10,576 bases of DNA. Source: SIG673 sp964520875 (GTDB lineage: Bacteria; Bacillota; Clostridia; Oscillospirales; CAG-272). Under the pieces are notes generated by a model, which worked only from the letters and a program-made list of their open reading frames with translations, searched no databases and was not told the origin of the DNA. This document shows, in pieces, positions 1-5,635 of this stretch. The translations under genes were made by a program, and so were the position numbers. Numbering within the stretch: position 1 is the first letter of the stretch; every line of letters begins with the position of its first letter. The stretch lies in the NCBI GenBank assembly GCA_964520875.1, contig CAZFQJ010000052.1, forward strand, positions 1-10,576, in the 5' to 3' direction.

Positions 1-436
1 CTCCTATTACGAGACCGCCTTCGGAGAACGCGGACTGGCTGCGTCCGTAAACTATCTGAAGGAAAAGCTCGCGCATAGCGGTGTTGATAGCGTCGCAAAC
101 GAGGTCGGTGTTGAGAGCCTCAAGAAGCGTCTTTCCGGGAAGTATCTCGGCAGCCATAGCCGCGGAGTGAGTCATTCCGGAGCAACCGATCGTCTCAACG
201 AGAGCTTCCTCGATTATGCCGTTCTTAACGTTAAGAGAGAGCTTACATGCTCCCTGCTGAGGCGCACACCAGCCCACACCGTGAGTGTATGCGGAAATAT
301 CGCCGATCTCCTTAGCCTGTACCCACTTGCCCTCTTCGGGAATGGGAGCGGGACCGTGATCGGGACCCTTTGCGACCTTGCACATGTTCTGTACTTCGGC
401 CGACATTGCGTATTCGCAGTTGAATTCTTTGCTCAT
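1..436 (-). CDS. IscU/NifU-like Fe-S cluster assembly scaffold protein, N-terminal part (runs off the window)
   Basis: The reading frame starts at an ATG (434-436) with an AGGAG ribosome binding site 9 nt upstream and stays open to the window edge, giving 145 codons. The product resembles U-type scaffold proteins, which hold a nascent Fe-S cluster on conserved cysteines before passing it to target proteins in the cytoplasm. The cysteines are Cys57 and Cys64 in a GWCAPQQGACKL segment, Cys85 in ETIGCSG, and Cys114 in DLVCDA. The stretch after Cys85 (H-S-A-A-M-A-A-E-I-L-P-GKTLLEAL) matches the IscU pattern of cysteine, small residues, then GKTLEEAL. It differs from classical IscU in a ~45-residue N-terminal extension and in the CAPQQGAC spacing. 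In Clostridia this variant often sits next to a gene for a GGGtGRT-family protein; that neighbour would lie beyond the left edge, so this is inference. It follows pfkA on the same strand 116 bp downstream. Family assignment is firm; the exact substrate is unknown. Confidence 0.8.
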   Translation of the reverse strand, partial: MSKEFNCEYAMSAEVQNMCKVAKGPDHGPAPIPEEGKWVQAKEIGDISAYTHGVGWCAPQQGACKLSLNVKNGIIEEALVETIGCSGMTHSAAMAAEILPGKTLLEALNTDLVCDAINTAMRELFLQIVYGRSQSAFSEGGLVIG

Positions 437-445
437 ACTTTATAA

Positions 446-450
446 CTCCT
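446..450 (-). promoter_or_regulatory. Shine-Dalgarno site of the Fe-S scaffold gene
   Basis: On the minus strand this reads AGGAG, within AAAGGAGTTATAAAGT before the ATG at 436. The spacing of 9 nt is suitable and fixes the start codon. Confidence 0.7.
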
Positions 451-484
451 TTGCAAAATTGCGGAAGCTCCGCTTTGTTTACTT

Positions 485-490
485 ATTATA
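485..490 (-). promoter_or_regulatory. Candidate -10 box for the Fe-S scaffold gene
   Basis: The minus strand carries a perfect TATAAT here, about 50 nt upstream of the start codon. No good TTGACA-like -35 lies 16-18 bp further upstream (the position reads GGAATT), because it would fall inside the adjacent hairpin. It may be a weak or activator-dependent promoter, or chance in A/T-rich DNA. Confidence 0.3.
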
Positions 491-496
491 TATCGA

Positions 497-520
497 TCCG
501 ACCGAAAAATTCCGGTCGGA
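497..520. terminator. Perfect 8-bp inverted repeat between pfkA and the Fe-S gene, possible terminator
   Basis: TCCGACCG (497-504) and CGGTCGGA (513-520) are exact reverse complements separated by an 8-nt A/T-rich loop. It lies 33 bp beyond the pfkA stop codon, where a terminator would be expected. Neither strand has a clean T-run after the stem (the minus strand continues ATCGATATATAATAAG), so it could equally be an attenuating or mRNA-stabilising hairpin, or an operator just upstream of the TATAAT. Confidence 0.4.
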
Positions 521-552
521 CGGATATTTACATGGTTTACGCGTCTTACGCG

Positions 553-1620
553 TTACATGAGCCTTAATGCGGCGTTGTACATGTCAAGTATCTCGCGTTT
601 TCTAAGCTCCGCAAGACCTTCCATTTCTCTTATCTCGGCAGCCGAGAAGCGGTCGAGATCGCCGGGCTTAAGCTTGTTCTTGTACATTCTGTCGAGCGCA
701 AGAGCGAAGTTTATCTCAAACGTGACTATCTTCGCGTTTCTTTCGCAGACGACGAGGTTTGACTTTCCTTCAAGTAAGAGCTTTACCGCCGCCTCGCCCA
801 TGAGCGAAGCCGCGAGCCTGTCGCGAAGAGTGGGAGATCCGCCGCGGACTATGTGTGCAAGACGTATGAATCTCGCTTCTATTCCGGACGCGTTTATGCG
901 GTCGGTCAGTCCTTCTCCGAACGGTTTTCCTTCGGAATCGTGCACGCCCTCCGCCACCATGACCACGAAGCTCCTTCTGCCCGCGGCTCTGGCGTCCGCC
1001 ATTCTCTTAAGCATGGCTTCCTCGTCGAACGGTACTTCGTTTATCACTATTCCGATAGCTCCCGTGGCGATACCCGCCTGTAAGGCGATATATCCCGCGT
1101 TACGTCCCATTACTTCGACGACCACGCATCTTGCGTGAGACTCCGAGGTGTCTCTGAGCCTGTCCACACATTCGAGAACGGTGTTCATCGCGGTATCGAA
1201 GCCTACCGTGTAATCGGTAGCGGTTATATCGTTGTCTATGGTTCCGGTAAGACCTATGGTCGGAATACCATGATCGGCAAGATCGGTCGCCCCTCTGAAC
1301 GTGCCGTCTCCGCCTATCGCTATTATTCCGTCTATGTGCTGCTCTTTACACGTTTTGAGAGCCTTCTGCATACCGCTCTCTTCCTTGAACTCCGTCGCTC
1401 TTGCCGTATAAAGCATCGTTCCGCCCTTGGCGATGACGTTCGAAACGTCATGAGGACTGAGCTTGACGAGGTTTCCGTCCATAAGACCCTGATAACCCTC
1501 GTAGATTCCGACGGTCTCAACTCCCGCGGCGTTAGCCGCACGAGTAACTGCTCTTACGACGGCGTTCATTCCCGGCGCGTCTCCGCCGGATGTAAGCACA
1601 CCGATCTTCTTGAAATCCAT
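553..1620 (-). CDS. pfkA: ATP-dependent 6-phosphofructokinase
   Basis: This 355-residue cytoplasmic enzyme phosphorylates fructose 6-phosphate to fructose 1,6-bisphosphate, the committed step of glycolysis. The nucleotide-binding start TSGGDAPGMN is at residues 10-19. GGDGT at 103-107 and Gly126 of GTIDND (126-131) are the ATP-type signatures; PPi-dependent enzymes usually carry Asp and Lys at those places. Asp129 is the expected catalytic base. MGR (171-173), Glu224, Arg250 and His256/Arg259 in LAHIVRGGSP correspond to substrate-binding residues of E. coli PfkA. Arg23 and Arg27 match the effector-site arginines. The protein is about 35 residues longer than E. coli PfkA at the C-terminus, as I recall for many clostridial homologues. 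One oddity is Thr125, where nearly all PFKs have Pro just before GTIDND. The ATG start has an AAAGGG ribosome binding site 9 nt upstream and a good promoter. Confidence 0.95.
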   Translation of the reverse strand: MDFKKIGVLTSGGDAPGMNAVVRAVTRAANAAGVETVGIYEGYQGLMDGNLVKLSPHDVSNVIAKGGTMLYTARATEFKEESGMQKALKTCKEQHIDGIIAIGGDGTFRGATDLADHGIPTIGLTGTIDNDITATDYTVGFDTAMNTVLECVDRLRDTSESHARCVVVEVMGRNAGYIALQAGIATGAIGIVINEVPFDEEAMLKRMADARAAGRRSFVVMVAEGVHDSEGKPFGEGLTDRINASGIEARFIRLAHIVRGGSPTLRDRLAASLMGEAAVKLLLEGKSNLVVCERNAKIVTFEINFALALDRMYKNKLKPGDLDRFSAAEIREMEGLAELRKREILDMYNAALRLM

Positions 1621-1629
1621 TTTACACTA

Positions 1630-1635
1630 CCCTTT
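1630..1635 (-). promoter_or_regulatory. Shine-Dalgarno site of pfkA
   Basis: The minus strand reads AAAGGG, 9 nt before the ATG at 1618-1620. It supports the annotated start. Confidence 0.6.
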
Positions 1636-1695
1636 CTTAATGTCCGCGAGAATGTCCTCGGTAACCGTTTTAAAAAAACAATCTCTCAAAAATAT

Positions 1696-1724
1696 ATCAT
1701 ACTACAACTTTATCGAAAAATCAA
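1696..1724 (-). promoter_or_regulatory. Sigma-A type promoter of pfkA
   Basis: On the minus strand, TTGATT (1724-1719) and TATGAT (1701-1696) are separated by exactly 17 bp, close to the TTGACA/TATAAT consensus. Transcription would start near 1689, giving a leader of roughly 70 nt. That leader contains a short hairpin (CGAG, 6-nt loop, CTCG) just upstream of the ribosome binding site. Confidence 0.75.
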
Positions 1725-1915
1725 TAGATATTTAAATAATTTTCTTTTTTTTCACAATTTGACCTTCAAAATCGACGCTTGTACCGATATCGCCGGTTTT
1801 TAAGGTCGAAAAAAATCGCCTTTTCGCGTTTCGGAAGTTTTTTCTCGGCTTTTTCGGCGCGCTGAAGTTTTAACAAAATTCGAAAAACAATCATATAACC
1901 GTCACATATTCGGAC

Positions 1916-1921
1916 TATAAT
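1916..1921 (+). promoter_or_regulatory. Candidate -10 box of the htrA operon
   Basis: A perfect TATAAT lies 45 bp upstream of the htrA TTG start; a second candidate, TATAAC, is at 1929-1934. Neither has a recognisable TTGACA-like hexamer 16-18 bp upstream. A promoter with a good -10 and poor -35 is what one expects if it depends on an activator such as the operon's own response regulator, but that is inference. Confidence 0.4.
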
Positions 1922-1951
1922 AATTGTGTATAACATAAATCTCTCTCTTTG

Positions 1952-1957
1952 AAAGGA
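1952..1957 (+). promoter_or_regulatory. Ribosome binding site that decides the htrA TTG start
   Basis: AAAGGA lies 8 nt upstream of TTG at 1966-1968. The next in-frame Met is residue 64, inside the membrane segment, so the TTG start is needed to keep the cytoplasmic N-terminus. Confidence 0.65.
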
Positions 1958-1965
1958 ATAACGAT

Positions 1966-3279
1966 TTGTATTACGGCGACAGCGACCGCGAAAATGCGGA
2001 AAACAAAACAAACAACACGGAAAACAATGCGGAAAGGCTAAACGGTTACCTTTTTGCCGAAGCCGAATTGTCTCCGAAAAATCTTTCCGACGAGGGGAAA
2101 AACAAAAAGTCCTCGTCTGCCGTCCTCAAAGCCGCGGGAATTCTCATACTTGTCATGGCGATAGCCTTTACCGGCGCTTTTTCCGGCATGTACTGGATAT
2201 GTAACACCGCTCTGACGGCGGATTCCGATCTTATCGGCGCGATCATACTCAAAATGTCGGGCGTGAAGGTAAATAAGACGGAGGTCGACTATATATCCGG
2301 AGAGTACGTCGGAGACGGTGTCGAGCTTGCGGAAAAGATAATGCGTTCCTCTATTGCGCTTGCGGGGTATATCTACGACGAAGATACCGATCAGTATGTA
2401 CTCAGCTTGAACGGAAGCGGTATAATCTTTTCAAGCAACGGATACGCGATCACAAATCAGCATGTCGCTTACGGCTTAGACAGGCTCTACGCAACCGACT
2501 GTAACGGAAAGGAATACGAATGCACTGTCATATCCGTTGACGAAAAATCCGATCTTGCGCTGATAAAGCTTGACGTCGGAAACAGTGTGCTCACCCCCGT
2601 TACCGTAGCCGATTCGTCGAAGGCGGTCATGGGACAGAATGTAGCGGTAGTCGGAAATCCGCTCGGCGTCGGTCTTTCCTACTCATACGGGTATGTAAGC
2701 CACCCCGATCGCGATATCTCAGATAGCAGCGGAAATTTCATACAGATAGACGTTACCGTCAATCCCGGTAACTCCGGCGGCGGACTTTTCGACGCACAGG
2801 GCAATCTTCTCGGAATAGTCACGGCTAAGGCTAAGGGCGATAATGTCGACGGTATCGGATACGCAATACCGTCGAACCGTATGCTGAGCGTGATCTCCGA
2901 TCTTATGCAGCACGGATACGTCAAGGGCAGACCGGCGCTCGGCGTAACGATAGCCTCGGTCACCTCGTCCAATTGGCAGTATTGGAGCGAAAACGATCTT
3001 AACGGAGTGCTCGGCGACAGAAAATACGGCGTTTTCGTCGTATCGTCCAAGTATACGGACGAGCTTAAGCGCGGAGACAGGATAGTAAAAATGAACGGCG
3101 TATCGGTCTGGGATAACGACGACGTGGCGGAGGTGCTTGCCGGTCTGTCCGTAGGGGACGATGTGGTCATAACCATTGAAAGACCTGTCAAGGGCGACGA
3201 CGGAACTATCACCTACGAAGCTCATCGTAACGTAACCTTTGCGCTCAGAGAACGCGACTGGGCGGACGATATCAAATAA
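1966..3279 (+). CDS. htrA: Membrane-anchored HtrA/DegP-family serine protease with one PDZ domain
   Basis: This 437-residue protein has a hydrophilic, Asn/Glu/Lys-rich cytoplasmic N-terminus (1-52), one transmembrane helix (about 53-78), and a trypsin-like domain outside the membrane (about 120-315). The catalytic triad is complete: His166 in ITNQHVA, Asp196 in KSDLALIK, and Ser270 in NPGNSGGGLF. A single PDZ domain follows (about 320-407), with a KRGDRIVKMNGVSV core at 368-381. Such proteases degrade or refold damaged secreted proteins at the cell surface. The PDZ domain normally binds exposed C-termini and tunes activity. It starts at TTG and ends 11 bp before the response regulator gene, so the protease and the two-component system are almost certainly co-transcribed. 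The PDZ region has an atypical loop rich in Trp, Ser and Asn (331-350) where the ligand-binding loop usually lies. Family assignment is very secure; the symbol follows the family. Confidence 0.93.
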   Translation: MYYGDSDRENAENKTNNTENNAERLNGYLFAEAELSPKNLSDEGKNKKSSSAVLKAAGILILVMAIAFTGAFSGMYWICNTALTADSDLIGAIILKMSGVKVNKTEVDYISGEYVGDGVELAEKIMRSSIALAGYIYDEDTDQYVLSLNGSGIIFSSNGYAITNQHVAYGLDRLYATDCNGKEYECTVISVDEKSDLALIKLDVGNSVLTPVTVADSSKAVMGQNVAVVGNPLGVGLSYSYGYVSHPDRDISDSSGNFIQIDVTVNPGNSGGGLFDAQGNLLGIVTAKAKGDNVDGIGYAIPSNRMLSVISDLMQHGYVKGRPALGVTIASVTSSNWQYWSENDLNGVLGDRKYGVFVVSSKYTDELKRGDRIVKMNGVSVWDNDDVAEVLAGLSVGDDVVITIERPVKGDDGTITYEAHRNVTFALRERDWADDIK

Positions 3280-3280
3280 C

Positions 3281-3288
3281 GGTGGCGG
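3281..3288 (+). promoter_or_regulatory. Purine-rich site supporting the ATG start of the response regulator
   Basis: GGTGGCGG lies just 2-5 nt before the ATG at 3291, depending on which G-run pairs with the ribosome. The alternative in-frame GTG at 3282 has no purine-rich site upstream, and the three extra residues add nothing to the receiver fold. I therefore prefer ATG. Confidence 0.45.
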
Positions 3289-3290
3289 TC

Positions 3291-3980
3291 ATGGAAAGCG
3301 AAAAGACGATACTCGTTGTCGACGATGAGGAGAAAATACGCGAGCTTGTATGCAAATACGCAAGATTTTCCGGTTATCGCGCGGAATGTGCATCGAACGG
3401 AATGGAAGCCGTGGAAAAATGCCGAAAGAACGGCTACGATCTCGTTATAATGGATATAATGATGCCGGAGCTTGACGGATTTTCCGCCGTGCGGGAAATA
3501 AGAAAAAGCTCCTCCGTTCCGATAATAATGCTTTCGGCGCGCGGCGAGGACTACGACAAGATAAGCGGATTTGAGTTCGGAGCGGACGACTATGTTACAA
3601 AGCCGTTTTCTCCGAAGGAGCTCATGCTTAGGTGCGAAGCGATATTCAGAAGGACGGACGCACGCTCCGAGGGTAAGCCGAAAAAGAACGACGTCTACAT
3701 ATACGAAGGACTTACCGTGGACATGGCGGCGCGAGCCGTGACGGTGGACGGAAAAACGGTCGAGCTTTCTCCGAAGGAGTACGATCTGCTTTTCTATTTT
3801 GTGAACAACAGGGGCATAGCTCTTGAACGCAGACGGATAATAGACGCGGTGTGGGGATATGATTATTACGGCGGAGACAGGACCTTGGATACGCATATAA
3901 AGCTCCTTCGTAAAAGTCTCGGCGCCTACTGCGATAGGATAACGACGTTAAGAGGCGTGGGATATCGCTTTGAAAAGTGA
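3291..3980 (+). CDS. OmpR/PhoB-family DNA-binding response regulator
   Basis: This 229-residue protein has a receiver domain (about 5-120) and a C-terminal winged-helix DNA-binding domain (about 134-229). The receiver has the acidic pair Asp11-Asp12, the phosphorylated Asp55 in VIMDIMMPELDG, the switch Ser82 and Lys104 in TKPF. The winged helix shows the typical ELSPKEYDLL, a WGYDYYGGDRTLDTHI recognition region, and an RGVGYRFEK end. When phosphorylated by its partner kinase it should bind paired direct repeats and regulate transcription. The gene sits between htrA (11 bp upstream) and the kinase (23 bp downstream). A GTG at 3282 would add three residues. Every one of its 15 isoleucine codons is ATA. 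Its likely targets include its own operon, by analogy with CssR-HtrA in Bacillus; this is not proven here. Confidence 0.95.
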   Translation: MESEKTILVVDDEEKIRELVCKYARFSGYRAECASNGMEAVEKCRKNGYDLVIMDIMMPELDGFSAVREIRKSSSVPIIMLSARGEDYDKISGFEFGADDYVTKPFSPKELMLRCEAIFRRTDARSEGKPKKNDVYIYEGLTVDMAARAVTVDGKTVELSPKEYDLLFYFVNNRGIALERRRIIDAVWGYDYYGGDRTLDTHIKLLRKSLGAYCDRITTLRGVGYRFEK

Positions 3981-3989
3981 TCCGAATAC

Positions 3990-3994
3990 GGAGG
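3990..3994 (+). promoter_or_regulatory. Strong Shine-Dalgarno site that decides the kinase TTG start
   Basis: GGAGG lies 9 nt before TTG at 4004. An ATG at 3997 is out of frame and reaches a stop after four codons. An in-frame GTG at 4013 is too far from the site, and the first in-frame ATG encodes residue 26, inside the membrane helix. Confidence 0.65.
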
Positions 3995-4003
3995 ATATGA
4001 GAC

Positions 4004-5473
4004 TTGAATAAGGTGAAAAACGGCGGTCACGGAGTAAAGGTCATACTTTTTCGTGCGGTCGCTCTGTTCGTTATCGTCATGCTCGCTCTGCTATGGCTCT
4101 GCCAAACGGTGTTTTTGGACGAGTTCTACCGCACGGTTAAGACGGGCGAGATAAAGAAAGCCGCGTCCTCAGCCGTTAAGCTCTTAAATTCGGAGGGAAT
4201 TACCGAGGACGGGATCGAAGAGATAGCGGAAAGGTACGGGACGTGCGTCGAGATACTGCTCATAAAAGGCAACACGGCGAGAAGGCTCGTTTCCGTCGAG
4301 GTTCTCGGCAGATGCGCCGTGCACGCTCCGGGAAGCGACGTGTTTTCGTTCTACCGCAAGGTAACGGAAAATAACGGGGTGTATCTTGAATACCTCATAT
4401 TCGATCCGCAAACGAGAGCCTACGAGGAAGTCGGATCCGGCGGATTTTCCGGCGACGATGAGCTGAGCATAATCTACGCCGTGACGGAGAAGATGACCGA
4501 CGGGGATCTTCTTATGATATTCGATTCTTCCGTAACTCCGATATCGGCTACGGTAAACACGCTCTATATCCTGCTTGCGGTGTTCTCGGTTCTCATACTT
4601 GTTCTTTCGGCGCTTCTTTCGCTCGTGCTTTCGAAGAAGATAGCCGCTCCGATAGAGAAGCTCACCGAAGCCGCGGAGAATTTCGGCAGAGGCGATGGAG
4701 CGGACTTCTCGGCTGACGGATATTATGAGGTCGACCGCCTTTCGGAAGCGCTTACGAATGCTTCCGCGGAGACGGTAAAGACGGAAGCGTTAAGGCGTGA
4801 TATTCTTGCAAACGTATCGCACGATCTGAGAACTCCGATAACCTTGATAAAGGGGTATGCCGAGATGATGCGCGATATTCCAGAGGAGAACACGCAAGAA
4901 AATCTTGAAAACATCATAAGCGAATCGGAAAGGCTCTCGCTGCTTGTAAGCGACGTGCTGGAATATTCCAGACTCATATCCGGTACTACGGGATTCGATA
5001 TGCGTGTGTACGATATAAGCGAGCAGGTAAGCGAGATCACCGCGCGTTATTCGGAAATGCTCAAAAAAGACGGGATAACTCTTAGGAACGTTCCGTTTGA
5101 AAAGACGCTTGTCCGCGGAGACCGCGCGCAGCTCGGAAGAGTGCTGGTAAATTATATATCGAACGCCGCTTCACACATAAAGAAGGACGGTACGATAACT
5201 GTGTTTTGCGAGCTTTCGGAGGGTTGGCTGACCGTGCACGTTTCCGACGACGGCGAAGGTATACCTGCCGATAAGCTGGCGGATATATGGGAAAGGTACG
5301 AAAAGGTCAGCAGTAACGGCAGGCGTTCCGATACCGGCTCGGGCTTGGGGCTTTCGATAGTGAAGGCTATAATGAAACGCTCGGGCGGAGCTTACGGAGT
5401 ACGGAGCAAGCTCGGAAGCGGAAGCGATTTCTGGTTTGCGCTCAAAACGTGCGATGAAGAAAAGACGACGTAA
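4004..5473 (+). CDS. Two-component sensor histidine kinase (HAMP, HisKA, HATPase)
   Basis: This 489-residue membrane kinase has one transmembrane helix near the N-terminus (about 11-38), an extracytoplasmic sensor region (about 39-180), and a second helix (about 181-209). A HAMP linker (about 210-262), a HisKA dimerisation domain with the autophosphorylated His273 in VSHDLRTP, and an ATP-binding domain (about 370-482) follow. The ATP-binding boxes are visible: N box NYISNAASH (383-391), G1 DDGEGIP (415-421), and G2 GSGLGLS (445-451). The sensor region has two cysteines (Cys81, Cys103) that could form a disulfide. It has no domain I recognise, though its size fits a PAS/CACHE-like fold. It follows the response regulator by 23 bp and should phosphorylate it. 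Together with htrA upstream, this fits a sensor of misfolded exported protein or wall stress; the actual signal is unknown. It starts at TTG after a strong GGAGG. Confidence 0.94.
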   Translation: MNKVKNGGHGVKVILFRAVALFVIVMLALLWLCQTVFLDEFYRTVKTGEIKKAASSAVKLLNSEGITEDGIEEIAERYGTCVEILLIKGNTARRLVSVEVLGRCAVHAPGSDVFSFYRKVTENNGVYLEYLIFDPQTRAYEEVGSGGFSGDDELSIIYAVTEKMTDGDLLMIFDSSVTPISATVNTLYILLAVFSVLILVLSALLSLVLSKKIAAPIEKLTEAAENFGRGDGADFSADGYYEVDRLSEALTNASAETVKTEALRRDILANVSHDLRTPITLIKGYAEMMRDIPEENTQENLENIISESERLSLLVSDVLEYSRLISGTTGFDMRVYDISEQVSEITARYSEMLKKDGITLRNVPFEKTLVRGDRAQLGRVLVNYISNAASHIKKDGTITVFCELSEGWLTVHVSDDGEGIPADKLADIWERYEKVSSNGRRSDTGSGLGLSIVKAIMKRSGGAYGVRSKLGSGSDFWFALKTCDEEKTT

Positions 5474-5502
5474 GAGAAAACGCGTTTTATGAGTTTTTTA
5501 CG
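5469..5502 (+). terminator. Weak candidate terminator at the end of the htrA-regulator-kinase operon
   Basis: CGTAA (5469-5473) can pair with TTACG (5498-5502), extended by A-U and G-U pairs, and encloses the palindrome AAAACGCGTTTT (5477-5488) and a T-run at 5494-5499. The T-run lies within the outer stem rather than after a strong stem, so this is only a possible terminator. Nothing better separates this operon from the promoter at 5545. Confidence 0.25.
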
Positions 5503-5544
5503 TAGTCAAGACAGATAAAAAAGGATTTTTGGGCAAATGTGCGG

Positions 5545-5573
5545 TTGACAAAACGAAAATATTGTGATATACT
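5545..5573 (+). promoter_or_regulatory. Consensus sigma-A promoter of the IMP dehydrogenase gene
   Basis: TTGACA (5545-5550) and TATACT (5568-5573) are separated by exactly 17 bp, which is near-perfect. The expected start is near 5580, giving a ~55-nt leader too short for a purine riboswitch. The spacer holds an imperfect inverted repeat (ACAAAA and TATTGT) that could be an operator, but I do not recognise a PurR box. Confidence 0.85.
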
Positions 5574-5621
5574 TAATAAAAGTTTCATTTTTTCGAAATA
5601 TCAAGCAGAAAATATAAAATC

Positions 5622-5626
5622 GGAGG
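5622..5626 (+). promoter_or_regulatory. Shine-Dalgarno site of the IMP dehydrogenase gene
   Basis: GGAGG lies 9 nt before the ATG at 5636-5638 and fixes the start. Confidence 0.7.
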
Positions 5627-5635
5627 AATAACGTT

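Larger units (their letters stand above)
1621..1965. other. Divergent intergenic region between pfkA and the htrA operon
   Basis: These 345 bp contain no convincing gene. The left half holds the pfkA leader and promoter. The middle (about 1795-1870) is rich in runs of T and A with repeated TCG/CGG words and imperfect pairings such as CGAAAA with TTTTCG. The right end (1860-1965) is A/T-rich and holds the probable htrA-operon promoter and ribosome binding site. Any operator for the two-component system encoded downstream would be expected here, but I could not identify a clear direct repeat at regular spacing. Confidence 0.6.

Noticed and set aside
1135..1803. 222-codon plus-strand frame overlapping pfkA and the intergenic region
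   Set aside because: Mostly antisense to pfkA; the non-overlapping end is in A/T-rich promoter DNA.
1795..1870. Possible small RNA or repeat in the T-rich stretch of the divergent region
   Set aside because: Only short, imperfect pairings and no promoter-terminator pair; most likely A/T-rich regulatory DNA.
2761..2790. Gly instead of Pro/Ala after the active-site Ser of HtrA (GNSGGGLF)
   Set aside because: This variant is, as I recall, common in clostridial HtrA proteins, and the triad is complete.
3282..3290. GTG start for the response regulator
   Set aside because: No ribosome site upstream of it; ATG at 3291 has GGTGGCGG before it and gives a standard receiver N-terminus.
3222..3896. 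224-codon open frame antisense to the response regulator
   Set aside because: Shadow of a clear OmpR-family gene; no family resemblance and no ribosome binding site.
5574..5635. Purine riboswitch before the IMP dehydrogenase gene
   Set aside because: The leader after the promoter is only about 55 nt, too short for the aptamer, and shows no matching helices.
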